A stretch of DNA of 64,000 nt from Galaxea fascicularis (lineage: Eukaryota; Cnidaria; Anthozoa; Scleractinia; Euphylliidae), in NCBI GenBank assembly GCA_948470475.1, contig OX419338.1, forward strand, positions 6,769,705 through 6,833,704, in the 5' to 3' direction. The translations under genes and the position numbers were made by a program. The notes beneath the pieces were generated by a model. It was not told where the DNA came from. It did no database searches and was given only the letters and a program-made list of their open reading frames with translations. Each line of letters starts with the position of its first letter. The stretch's first letter is position 1. This document shows positions 43,201 to 56,300 of the stretch, piece after piece.

Positions 43201-46200
43201 GGCGATGAATAAAATAGCGTGGTTGATGAACCATGAATGCAGTGTTACCTGTGAAGAAGGTCTTGATCCAGCTTGTCCTTTGCCTGATCTACTTTCTTTC
43301 CCTTCTTTGTTTTTCTTGCCTTTAGACACGCTTGCAGACAGTTTGTCCGCGCGAGGCACACTCTCTGTGGGAACTAAAGCAGAGGAAAAGGCACAGCGAC
43401 TCATCATTACAGTCCCCAAACAGCTCACGTTTGATTCTGGAAGAATTACAATGAAGTTTGCCGAAAGGTCTCGTAAATTGACAAATCTTCCACTTGTTAA
43501 CAATGATATTCGAAGAATTGCATAGCAGCTTGTCGATCTTCTCAGTGAGGTTTGTTGAAGATCACCCCAAGACTGAACCAAAATCATGTTTTGAGAGTCA
43601 GTATTTCGTGCAGCGCAAGAACTTGTAAAAAATGTACCCACGAAACACGCGTGCGCTAAGAGAACTCGTTCATACGTCTCCGTGCGTTCCAGACCGAATT
43701 AGGATTTGGAAATATCGGTTTTTGAGGGGAGGGGAAAACCAGAGTGCCCTGAGAAAACCTCTGGGAGCAGAGAAGAGAACTAACAATAAATTCAGTCCTG
43801 CCCTCCCTCAACCCCCCAGGGCCCTATTTTAAAAATTCAAGGACCACTCAGAACGAGAGCATGATAACACAAGTAGAGCACAGGCATCCACGGTGCACTT
43901 GTGGCTGCGAACGTACATGCGAGCGACAGTAATGAGACCGGACTGGGGATAAGAAAACAACCAAGTGTTTACTCATTTCATAAGCATCGCGACGTCCATG
44001 GCGAGATGTTCGTACTTCGCTTGCGTGCCGAACATTAGCACTCAATAAGCTAAAAAGTAGAGCGTTTAAAAGTGTTGATATTTTAGTCTTGTTGAGAGCA
44101 AAATCAAGGACGTTCAAGGACCAAAAACCAATTTCAAGTACTTTTAAGGCCCTTCAAGCGTTTTTAAGACATTTACGAACCCTGACCATCATCAACCTCA
44201 TCATCGTTACCGTCATTTCTTTGTCAATAATCACGCAAAAATAACACTTCTTGAAGCATCTTCGGAGAAAGGACACGTAGGAGGATTCTCCGTTGACGCA
44301 AAAATAGTGACACTATTTAATTAGTGGTCACTAAGTAGGCATGGCGTCCAGACGCTTCAACTGACGCTCCTGGTAAGAGGCGGGTCTTTTGCCAATTTTA
44401 ACTTACCGATGCTGCTTGCTTGATGGGAAACAGCAACTAACTCCATCGCTTTATTGGTCTGTCTGGTTTTGAACGGCGATTGCTTCATGGGACGATCGAA
44501 AAAGCGTTCCAAGATAGGATCGAGCTCTTCGAATAGTGCGGCAGAAGACATGGTGGATAACTCTGATATTTCTTACCCGGTGAAAGATGGGATCGACGCG
44601 CTTCGAAAGGCAATGGAGACAGGCTTCAACGGATTGCGCTCAGATTTGGACAAGTTGAGGTATGAGTTGAAAAACGACACTGATCAAATTAGAATTGAAA
44701 CACAAGGTTTAAAACTGAGCTTAGAACTCACCCAAGGGGATGTAGCCGTTATGAAGGAGAAGGCTGAAATGGATCTAGAGAAGACGAATGATGAACTGGA
44801 GACTTTACGGAAACGAATTACCAGCTTTGAATTACAGCTCCAAACGGAAATTGAAAATAACATTAAACTCGAACAATACACTCGGCGCGAAAACATTCAG
44901 TTGAAGAGAACGAGGGTGAAGACTGTAAGAGCGTAATACACGATATAATTAAGAACGATTTGGGAATTGACTCAAAAGATGTTAGATTTCATGCAGTGCA
45001 CCGAGTGGGAAAGAATGTGGAGGGCAGGTAACGGCCAATTATCGTGAGATTCATCAGCCGCGAGGACCGCGACTTAATTTGGAGAAAAAGATCAAAGATC
45101 AAGAGCTCTGGCAACCACCCCAATTCATATATTACTGAAGATTTTGTTAGAGCTATCCAGGAGGAGCGAAAAATTGTAATCAAGGAAATGATGAAAGCAA
45201 GGAACGAACATGGCATACATGACGCGAAAGTAATCGGAAGATTTTTACTTATTAATAACGAAAAATATAATCATCAAAATATTCCAGAAAACCTAAAATA
45301 GATTATTTGCCCTGTTTAGCATGATCATCATCAATTTTGCATATTACTCTTTTCTCGAATTGGCTACTAATGACCTCGCTTTTGTTACCATGTGTATTTT
45401 TTTCCAACTCATGATCCTGCTGAGTGTCCTTTCTACAATAGTATTCTTAGTAGGTGTTAATGTATTCCTTTCGCGTGTAATTTTCTTTGTTACTTCTTGT
45501 GTTTTTGGGTTAATCGACACTCTAAGTTGTTTTCTCACCACAGTTTTGCAGTCTGCACCATCCATTGCGACCGCTTTCAGCAATGAGTCTCAGTATTTGT
45601 TCTCTTAATGTGAGAGGATTGGGGGATAAGCTGAAAAGGAGAGAAATGTTCAACTGGCTAAGGAAGAAGAAATACTCAATTTACATGTTGCAAGAAGTTC
45701 ACTGTTCTGAAAACAGTAGTCTCATGTGGTCGGCGGAATGGGGCTATAAAACTATTTTTAGCAGTCACGATAGCTCCAGATGTGGTGTCGCTATTTTATT
45801 TAACAACTCTTTCAGTTACGAAATTCAAAAATCCTTCTCGGACCCAAACGGTAGGTTCATAATAAAATCAGAAATGAAGTGCATCAGTATATGCCCCCAA
45901 TGAAGATGACCCACAATTCTTTACGGGTTTCTTCGATCATCTTATGTATTTGAGTGCGAAGAAATTGTCGTTGGTGGAGATTTCAACCTTGTTCTAAATG
46001 TAGATGTGGATAAAAAGGGCGGACGTTCTAGAACACACAGCAATTCTCAAGAAACTCTAAAGAACTTTGCTGCTCAATTTGATTTAATAGACGCGTGGAC
46101 AATAATTAACCCCGATAGCCGTAAATACACTTGGTGTCGGAGAAGGCCGGAAATTTCATGCCGTTTGGACTTCTTTTTTGTAAGTCAAAGTCTGATGTGC

Positions 46201-49200
46201 AAAGTTAGGGATGCAAATATCTTAGTCAGCTACAAAACTGATCACTCATTAATAGATCTCCGAGTCGCCTTTCATTCCAACTCTAGAGGCCCGGGGTTTT
46301 GGAAACACTTCTTCCTTTCCGAAATGGATTATGTTAATCAGATCCGAGCTGTCATCAAGGAAACACGATGAATATCGAAATGATGACATTGTTAACTATG
46401 CTTTGCTGTGGGAGGTGCTAGAACTTAAAATAAGAGAACAATCATTGAAATATGCAGCGGCCAAAAAAGCAAAACTGTCTCGGCGCGAGGAAGAACTTGA
46501 GAAAGAAATTAACTCTTTGCAAAACCAAATTGACAGAACCTTTATGCAGCCAAACGACAAGGCAGAAGCTCCTGGCACCCTTGAGGCTAAGAAGAGAGAA
46601 CTGGAAAAGATTATTGAATATCGGACAGAAGGTTCAATTCAAAGGGCTCGATGCAGATGGTACAATGAAGGTGAAAAAATACCAAATACTTTTTAAATTT
46701 AGAGAAACGACATTATATGCAACGTGCTATCACTCAACTGAAAGTAGATAGCGACAAGTCTATTACAACGGATCCGGAAATCTTAAACCACTGCGAAGCC
46801 TTTTATCGCGACCTCTACACTTCCAAAATCGCCCCCCCCCCCCCCCCCCCCTCTTGCGAAGAATGTGATACGTTTTTTTTTTTTTTGCGATACCTCAGCG
46901 GAAAAGAGACTAAATGAGGCGGAACAAAACAGTTGTGAAGGCCCTCTGTCAAAGAACGAATGCCTGAATGCACTTAAAGGTATGGACTATAATAAGACAC
47001 CGGGTTCCGATGGACTGCCTGCCGAATTCTATAAAGTTTTTTGGAGCGACATCGCCGACTATTTTCTTAAGTCAATCAATTATGCCTATCATACAGGACA
47101 CCTATCGGTTTCCCAAAGGCGAGGGATCATCAAACTTATTCCAAAAAAAAGACACCGAACCCTACTCGTTAAAAACTGGCGCCCAATATCTCTTTTGAAC
47201 TGTGATTATAAAATAGCTACCAAGGTTATCGCAAACCGCCTCAAATTAGTTCTCCCGAAAGTTATAGATAGTGATCAAACTGGTTTCTTAAAAGGAAGAT
47301 TCATAGGAGAGAATATTCGACTGATTGATAGTGTCATTAACTTTACTGCCGCTAAAAACGTTCCTGGGCTCCTACTTTTCCTCGATTTTGAAAAAGCCTT
47401 CGATACCGTTGAATGGTCTTTCATACCAAAAGCCCTTCGGCATTATAACTTTGGACCATCAATAGTTCACTGGACTAAGCTTTTCTATTATGATATAGAA
47501 AGCTGCATTTCGAACAACGGCCGGTCTAGTGATTTTTTTGGACTCGAAAGAGGGGTTAGACAAGGCTGCTCACTTTCCCCATACCTGTTCATTCTCTGTG
47601 TTGAGGTTCTTGCGGATGCTTTGAGAAGAGATGATAACATTAGGGGTGTTACAGTAAATGGACAGGAAATAAAAATAAGTCAATACGCAGACGACACAAC
47701 CCTTATTCTCGATGGGTCTAGGACGTCCTTCACGAACGCTGTCCAGGCTTTGGAACTTTTTAGTGCAAGCTCGGGCCTTCGCCTAAACCATAAAAAAACT
47801 GAAGCGCTCTGGATTGGTACAAATAAGGATAGTGAGGAAAAAATTTGCCCTGACAAAAATTTTAGGTGGATAAGAGATAAAGTTAAAACGCTAGGTGTCT
47901 GGCTATCTACTGACCCTGCGATAACAATGAAAGCCAACTATGAGGAAAAATTAGCAGACCTCAGGCCATCAGGAATTTCGTCGTTTAACCTTGCTTGGAA
48001 AGATTACTGTGTTAAAAAGTCTGATCATCTCTAAACTTACTTACATACTGTCACCTTTACCAACAAACCATTGCGCCATCGACGAAATTAACAGCCTGCT
48101 GTTCAACTTTTTATGGAATGGCAAAGGAGGCAAAATTAAGCGTGATGTAATGATCAGTAAGTATGAACATGGCGGACTAAAGATGGCCGATGTTAGGCTC
48201 TTCACCAAGGCACTAAAAGCAAGCTGGGTAAACAAGTACCTTGATTCAGAAAATCTTGCACAAATGGAAATTATTTGTGGATTCGCAACTTCAGAATTTC
48301 GGTGGTGATTTGTTCTTTAAAGCTAATCTGCATAAGAGAGATTTTAAGTTTTTTTTAGGCTATCGGACCCATTCTTGCGCGAGATAATGCAGGTATGGTC
48401 GGAAACCAGCTATGTGGGTAGTATTTCTTCCAACAAGCACCTTCTTTCACAGAGCCTTCGGCTTAACTCTCTTATTCGTGTCGGGAATAAACCAATATAC
48501 TACCTGAAAACTTGGTTCTTTCAGGGAATACTCAAAGTTAGTGATCTAATGGAAAATGGAACCAGGTTTTTATCTTTTACAGAATTTAAACACCGTTACA
48601 ACATCAAGCCAAGTTTTCTCTCTTTCTACGGCCTAATATCAGCGATTAAGCTATTGCGCAAAACTGTCCAAGAACATTTCCTTCAAAACTTTCTGAAGGC
48701 AAATAAACCAAATAGATTAATCTATAGAATGCTTGTAGAAAGAAAAAGGAAGAATCCTATAAACAGCCAGAAGAAATGGTGTGTTGACTGTTCGATTGAA
48801 GAGAACGACTCGATTGATTGGGCAGCTGTTTACCAGTCACCTTTTCAGTGTACTAAAATAACCAAACTACGCACTTTTCAATTTAAGCTGTTCCACAGGA
48901 GATTGGCGACCAACGACTTTCTTCAGCGAATCAACTTGACAAACACTAATCTGTGTAGTTTTTGCCAATGCGAGGTTGAGACACTGATTCACCTTTTCTG
49001 GAGCTGCACCATCTTATCCCGTTTTTGGCAGAGTTTTATGGAATGGCTGCTGAAATTTGAAACTGCGCAATGCTCACCCGAATTAACGCCATCCTTGGTA
49101 ATAGGTTTGAAGCCTCGCCTATTTAATCATAAACATCAACCATTTTTATTTTTGATTGCAAGAATGTACATCTGGACTTGCAAAACACGCTTCTTTCTTC

Positions 49201-50367
49201 CAAGGATAGAGGACTTTCCCCTTTTCCTCTCACATTATAACCTCTAAACGAAACTCTTTGCCAATTATTGCTTGGTGCAGACTGGAGCCGTGGGCGTGGT
49301 ATCTGAAGAGGGATGTTTGCGTACGAGTGTGTCAAGTGTGCGTGTGTGAGTTTTTAAGTATATATACCATGCATGTTACTTCTTGATTTATGTATTTATT
49401 TTTGTAAATGGATCTATGTAATAATTAAATTAAAAAACAAAATAGTGACATACCTTCCACGTCCAGCCTTTTAATCATTGTAACAAAGTCCCAGGCGCTC
49501 TTTGACAAGGGCCAACTGTCCCGCAAAACCTGGGCCTGAATGATGTACTTGTGAATCTACAGTAAAGGCGAGTCACAGTAATTAGTACAGTGTGACTACA
49601 TTCGTAAGTCCTGGTTATATTATTTCTATTTAAGAAATAGTACATGTCCTATAAACAAAGACAAACCTTTATTTCTGGCTCTGTATCCTCTGGCTCTTCA
49701 TCTTCTTTATCTTCAGGGTCATCGTAAAGCAATGGACGAGATCCTTTCTGTCATTTCAAGGAAAGCAAGAACAATAGACCACTTTCATAATGACCGCCGA
49801 TAATATTGTTCTTTTGTATCTATGTTAATTAGACTTACTGGCCTCATTTTAGCGCAAATATTCTTTTGTATTTTGCACATAGCAGCGAGGTTAGAAAGGC
49901 TTATCAGCATTAAAACAAAAGAATATTTTATTTGGCCGCCATTATGAAAGAGGTCTATTCAAAATTATTCAAGGACGTAAAAAATCCCGATGACCCCTGG
50001 GACCATTTTACCCTTTGCCATGAAGATGGGAGGGGATAGGCCGGTAGGGCTATTTCTTAACCCTTTAACCTCGAAGAGTGGCCAATGTTCAATTTCTCTT
50101 CATAGTAACAATGCGCAATCAAACAGAAACGTTGTGAGAAAAAAGGACGAGATCAACAAGTAACAAAGTTCTTGATTGTTTAACAAATTCTCAAATAATT
50201 ACAAATTACCATAGGAAATGTTTGGAGAACATTGCGGAGTTTATACATATTGAAATTAGGGTTTAAAGGGTTAAAGCTCCGTGAAGCACAAATGTACATC
50301 ATGACTTGGATTTCTACGACATCGCAAAAAGCTTCTACACTCTTGAATATCAGTTGGTTAGAGCATA

Positions 50368-50398
<31 letters not shown>

Positions 50399-53300
50399 TC
50401 CGTTGAAGTCCTGAATTTTTTTCAGGCTTCTTTATGCAATTGTAAAAATTGCGATCACAACTGCGGGGATACTCAGCAGTCAGGTTGTAAATTTCAAAAG
50501 TGAGAAAAATGGGTCGCTAACTACACCGATAAGTTTCCCACCTGAACTGATTTCACCCAATTAGCTGATGAACCCACGAGTATTAAAAAAGTGGAGCAAG
50601 AGCCCTAAACAACACGTTCAAGATTTGAAACGTACTGCTAACTGTATGAAAAGTCAAACCTGTGTTCAACTAAGCGTTTATGTGCGGGGCTCAAACCATA
50701 GCTAAGGAGCCAGGCCACTCACCGATGATCCTGGGCGAGAGGAGGAGGTACTGGACTCCTTCCCACTCTTCTTGCCACCCTTGCCTTGTACAGGAGATGC
50801 TGGTACTTTACGGTTCCCTGAAGGTGGTCTCTTGGCCGAGCGAGGATGGGACGAGGTAGGAGGGCGTGATCCTGTCGAAAAGAAAAACATCATAAACAAC
50901 AAAGCATCCAAACCCTTTGTAACTGGAACCGCAAATTCTATATAATTATAAGCGTTAGGTCTTTACTCGTTAAATAGAGAAGTTCTCAATACGCGGGAAA
51001 ATGAGCGCGTGCAGGCAGCAACCGGTTTTGGTTTTCATTGGTTGAAAAAGTGGCGCGAGTTTTGCTGGCCAATCACAGTGCGAAGCAACATAAAACCACA
51101 AATTCGACGCGAAATTGAAAACCGCTCTTCAGAGTTCATTACTAACGTTTTAACTTTTGACATTGATTGAGCCTAACAGAATTTTGAGGATCTTATGCGC
51201 CACAGGACCAAGGATGTTTAACTGAGTTATTCAGTGAGAGAACAAGCGATTCCATAGGAAAATGCGATTCAACCTGAAACATCGATCTAACCAAACAAAG
51301 ACCGCCATTCACTTTCAACCTTCATAATTTGCGAAAAAAGGTCAGTTACAACAATAATCGGCTTTTTTTTATCTTGTTACCTCGTTTGCCCTGCTTTTCG
51401 TCTTCATCGCCTGTTCGGTCACGGTAGAAGGTGAACGCGGGAATCACTGCGTGAGCTTTGCCTGTCGTGTTTGCCACCTCTTGTTCATGATCAAGTATCT
51501 ACCACAAAACAAATTAACAAGCTTGACCCCAAGGTTCGCACGTAAACTTGCCAATTAAAAGTCTTGACGTATAGCTTTTGAACGTGTGGAGGCACGGAGG
51601 TGCAGTGTTTTATGCCTCGGTGTTTCTTCTCTCAAGAAAGATTCAAGGCCAACTTCTACTGTAGTAGACTCTGTGTCCAGTGCAAGACATCAACGTGTAT
51701 TACCCTACTGGCATAACTACCATCCCTAATGTCATTGCTTTGTAGCCGACGTGTTATTTACAAGTTGTTTAACTGTGATTTAGCTATCTGGAAATAAACT
51801 CCTAAAATTTGCGTTGTATATCTCATTTTTACAAAGAATGACAATGGTTCCAATGCTGTGAAACATTGTTGTGATATTACGGGAAAGAACTAATTGCAAG
51901 ACGAACAGACAGCAAGTTGAAATATAAAAGTAGTGTTCCTGTGGCATGTCTCACCTGTAGTTTAATGTACACATCCGGTTTAGAGGTGCCCAACTGAAGG
52001 CTAACCATGTGATCTTCTGTTACCTTCACTGTGTACCTAGTATACCAAAGGAATCTTAGCTCCTTTCCATATACATTAAATGGTCTTCCCTGACTTTTAG
52101 ATGCAAACGGAGACGATTACCAACACGTTAACGTGCATCGCACCAAAGAGTTTGATGTACGTTTCGGGAGTTTGGAATTAGTTTGGAAGTAGATGCTAAT
52201 GTTCATACCAATACAAAATTAAGTGTAGATCACATCTGCCAAGGGTGAAAATTTAATGTAATCCCTAACAGGTACAATATCTACGAAACCGTACCTCTAC
52301 GCTAGTCTGCGACAAAAGATCGATTCCTTCATTTGAGATTAAGTAAACATGAATATCTTTGGTCAATGTGTTTCCAAAAATCACATAAGCTTCCGGTCAA
52401 TACAGCCAAGCATTGACTTTGCATGCTACAAGTGTTAAGACACCAAAACGCTCACACACGTGTCCAAAGTAGCTGCATTTTGGTATCTCACCTGAAGATG
52501 ATGTTGTACTTGTTGGGGATGTAATAATCTCTAATCTCCTTGTTTATAAAGTGACTATTGACTCCGTCCCGTCCGGGGTATGGTAAGGGCTCTGTTGAAC
52601 CAATCACACGCAAACGGAACTTGCCTGGGGGTAGAATAGCGTTTGGCGTTCTAGCTTCAGCCACAAATGTGTAACCGCGCTGATAAGAGAACAACAACAA
52701 GCTTGTCTTAACGTGTGAACCCTAAGAGTGATCAGCATCAAATTTCTCCTTGTAATATCAACGCCTTCTAAAACAGAGTGGTCACGAGAATTAAGGACAG
52801 GATCACACAAGATAAATTTGCTTGATATTTTAACAATTTCTCCCTACTACTTCTAAGGAAATGTGTAGGGTAACAAATGAGAATTAGGGTTTAAAGGATT
52901 CAAGAGTCAAAAACCAAACCCGAAGTAGTCACCCTCAGGAGTTTTCAATTTAGCCTGAGTATCAGGCCCTATCGGGGAAGCGGGGACGAGGGGAAGGAAG
53001 AGGAGAAGGGCCTGACACAAAGCCATTGATTCGCTTGTGTCCAACATCCAGATTCTGGATGTTACGCTAATTAGTCAAAAGACAATAAGAAACGTCACGT
53101 GAGTCAACCGGAAGTCAAGCTTCCAGCGCAGGGGTTACAGACGCCATATTGAAGTTTATTCTCATGACACATGACAGTTACCGGAAGTGATTTTGATTGG
53201 CTAATTATAACGCGCTGTCTGGGGGTGGAAGGCTTTTGAGAAGCTGTTTGTGTCAGGCGTTTCTTCCTTCGTTTTCTCGCTCTTTTTGCCTTCCCCACCC

Positions 53301-56300
53301 TAGAAACGCCTGATACTCAAGCTATTTTCAATTTTGTTATCAAATAGATACGCGAAAGGAGGTGAATCAACAAACAAGACGTTACAAGTCAAGGACTGTC
53401 ATTCGGAAAAAATAAATTAATCAAAGATCCGTTCAAGTCGGCTACACGTGATGACAAAAACTTGTGACGACCGATCACTAACACCAAATGAAGGACTTCA
53501 ATTAAACAGAGTAGAGGAACGTTCAAGGATATTATGATAACAGAAAAACGTTTCACAATCAAAAGGAATACAAAACGTCAGTCAAGGGAAGACATAAATG
53601 GAGGCGAGGCTTGCGTTAACTAACGACATTCAACTTACCTTGTTCTTCTTCAGGTTATTAGGCGCCACTTTTTGAAAGACTCTTGTTAATTCTTCACCAG
53701 AGTCATTGTCCACCACTCTCAACAAACATGTTGGTAAAATGATGTAAAGTTTGGGGACCATCAGCACTTGCTCGTCTACAAAGAACACTTCCCTGCCAAC
53801 AGAAAGGAGACGAGATTTTGACTTATATCGGCGAGAAACCCCTTTGGGTTTCTGGCTAAATTTTTTTAAGTGGCTGTCATTTATGCTGTCTAGCATTTAC
53901 TCCGTGGTTCCCTTTGCTAAGCTGTTTAAAATGCTATAAGCAGTAAAGTTTGTTAGTTGCAAATATTCTTGAGACAATGTACCTTATTTACGCTTTAATA
54001 ACGTCTCCACCATCGTCCACTCTTCCCCTCCCCCTCCCCATCTCATCAAAGTTGCTAGCAAATGTGTGCACTAGCCACTGGGCTAGTAAGCTGAAAAGTT
54101 AGTCTCGAGCCCCGTGAGATATCTGGAATGCGTTCCTACCTGAAGACCACAAACCATGAATTAGGCGGCTGTTCAGTGTAAACCCCATTGAAATCAGTGT
54201 AGGCCACTCTGCTCCATTCATCATTGTAGAAAGGGAATAAAGGAAACAGCCCAGGGTCACGCTTGAACATCAGTCTGAAGATCTGAATCGCAAAACTTTC
54301 CAAGTTCGATTCAATCACACTCCAGGCTTTGGATAAAAGTTCCCACACTTTCTGATGCTCTTCAGTTCCTGTATAATTGTAGGACCGAAAACATTATGTC
54401 CACAGCCGTGAAATATGGCGGAGAAATATACCCTGTGAGTGGTTCCCCATTATTCGGGTATCGACTCGTATCCTTATTTACTGATTACAGTGGAAGAGGC
54501 GTTCACACACATAGCAGAAATAAGTACTGTTGGTGCATTTGCTCTTGCAACAATACACGATTCAACAACATGAGGTACACGTACATTGGTCACACCCCAC
54601 ACAACTCAGTTTCATCTTCGTACAATCGAAAAATCATAGATCATTATATTGGCTTCACAGAGAAATGCTCCATAAGTTTTCCTGTTTGATAACTGTTGTA
54701 AATAGCAAGAGATGTGAATTAACATTTTGATAAATACTGACTTATTTTCTCTACAATAACACTAGCAATACCAATTTGTGTCCCGAAATATTTCTTTACA
54801 ATCTTTTGACACATGACAGCTTTTTGAAAATAAAAAATCAATACAAAAGAACCATGCAAGTACAAGAAACCGCCTTCCCTCCTTATGTAATACCTTTGAC
54901 ATATCCTCGAGCCAGTTTCCTGAGAAAGTAACCCCTGAAAGTGGCCTGGATCTTAGTTGCAGCAGCCTCTTCTTCATTGTTGGAGGTGCGATCTATCCAA
55001 GTGGGTGGAACTGCTGACGAGCTTTTGAGCCTGCGAGTATTTCTCATCGAACCAATCCTGGTGATCTCTGCTGCTGACAGGGGCCTGTGACCCACTCGCT
55101 GGTGCAGGCAGAGCGAAGCCTGGAACTGAAAGGCTTTCCAAGCAAAATGCATGGGTAAGTCATACGAGTCCGCCAGATGGAATTTCACTGTTTTGAGTAG
55201 GCATTTGATAAAAACCTGAAAAAGTTTAACTCCTTTAATATGGCATTATTGCAATGTTAAAGGGTAACCGGGAAAGCATTGCGAACAATAAAGTCAAAGA
55301 ATTCAGGAAAATGCTGACTCGACGAGTTTTTTGGCTGTCTTTTTATTCTGCATGTTCCCAGGCCAAAGGACTTCGACTCTTCTAAAGACCATTGGTGAAG
55401 GTTTTGTTGGAAAATACACCAAGATGATCGCCCAGGTCAGTGCATAAAACTGGACCACATAAAACGCAGTGCATCAACCTGAATGTGGGGTTTCTAGCAT
55501 TCATCACCTTATAATGTTTGTCTTGAATGACCTTTGGTTGATCCTTGAGCCCCAGATCCAGATCAAATTTCCTGTTTGGTGGTGGATCAGCAAATGAGGC
55601 TACAAGAGACCCTACTGAATGAACGACGCCCAAGGCATGATCCATGAAACGACAGCTCTCCTACAGGCAGAAATAAATTGAATACAAGTACCTCTGAATA
55701 TGATACAGACTGATGGAAGTCAAACTTCAGTCAGATGAGGATACAAATAAGATCCAGGTGAGAAATACTAAATAGCTGCACAAAGACTTGATTTAGTCTG
55801 TAGGATACACTTGCCATTGGTCATGAGTAAACACAAGTCACATCAAGGCGTGTTGATTTTTGCTTCTTATAACTGGGGCTGTACATGTACAAGGGCTCAA
55901 AACGACGTGCACTAGTTTGCTTGGAAATGATGAAAAGATGACGGTCTTTACGAATTTCACGGTACCGACCCTCTGGAAATTTAAAGTTAGATTTCTGTGT
56001 ATGCCATGCTTAATGGTCTTTAGATAAAAAGAAGCCAGCTCTGTAAAGATCTGTAGTTGTAACATATCCCTCACGGAGGTTGTACTATCAAACAAAACGC
56101 GTAGGATCAATAATATTAATCAACTCAAGCTGTTTACAATGTTTTGCTGCTCACTGCATATCGATTTAAAATTGAAAAAATTCAGTCTTGTGCAGGAATC
56201 GACCCCATGACCTCTATGTGAACTGTGAATATATGATGTCATATATTAACATTCACATAACAAGTTAGTTACAGTTCCGCCCCCCCCCCTCCCCGACTCC

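Noticed and set aside
42910..43641. 243-codon minus-strand ORF as a separate gene
   Set aside because: It runs through two ADGB exons and their introns in a chance-open frame. The exon parts are explained by androglobin.
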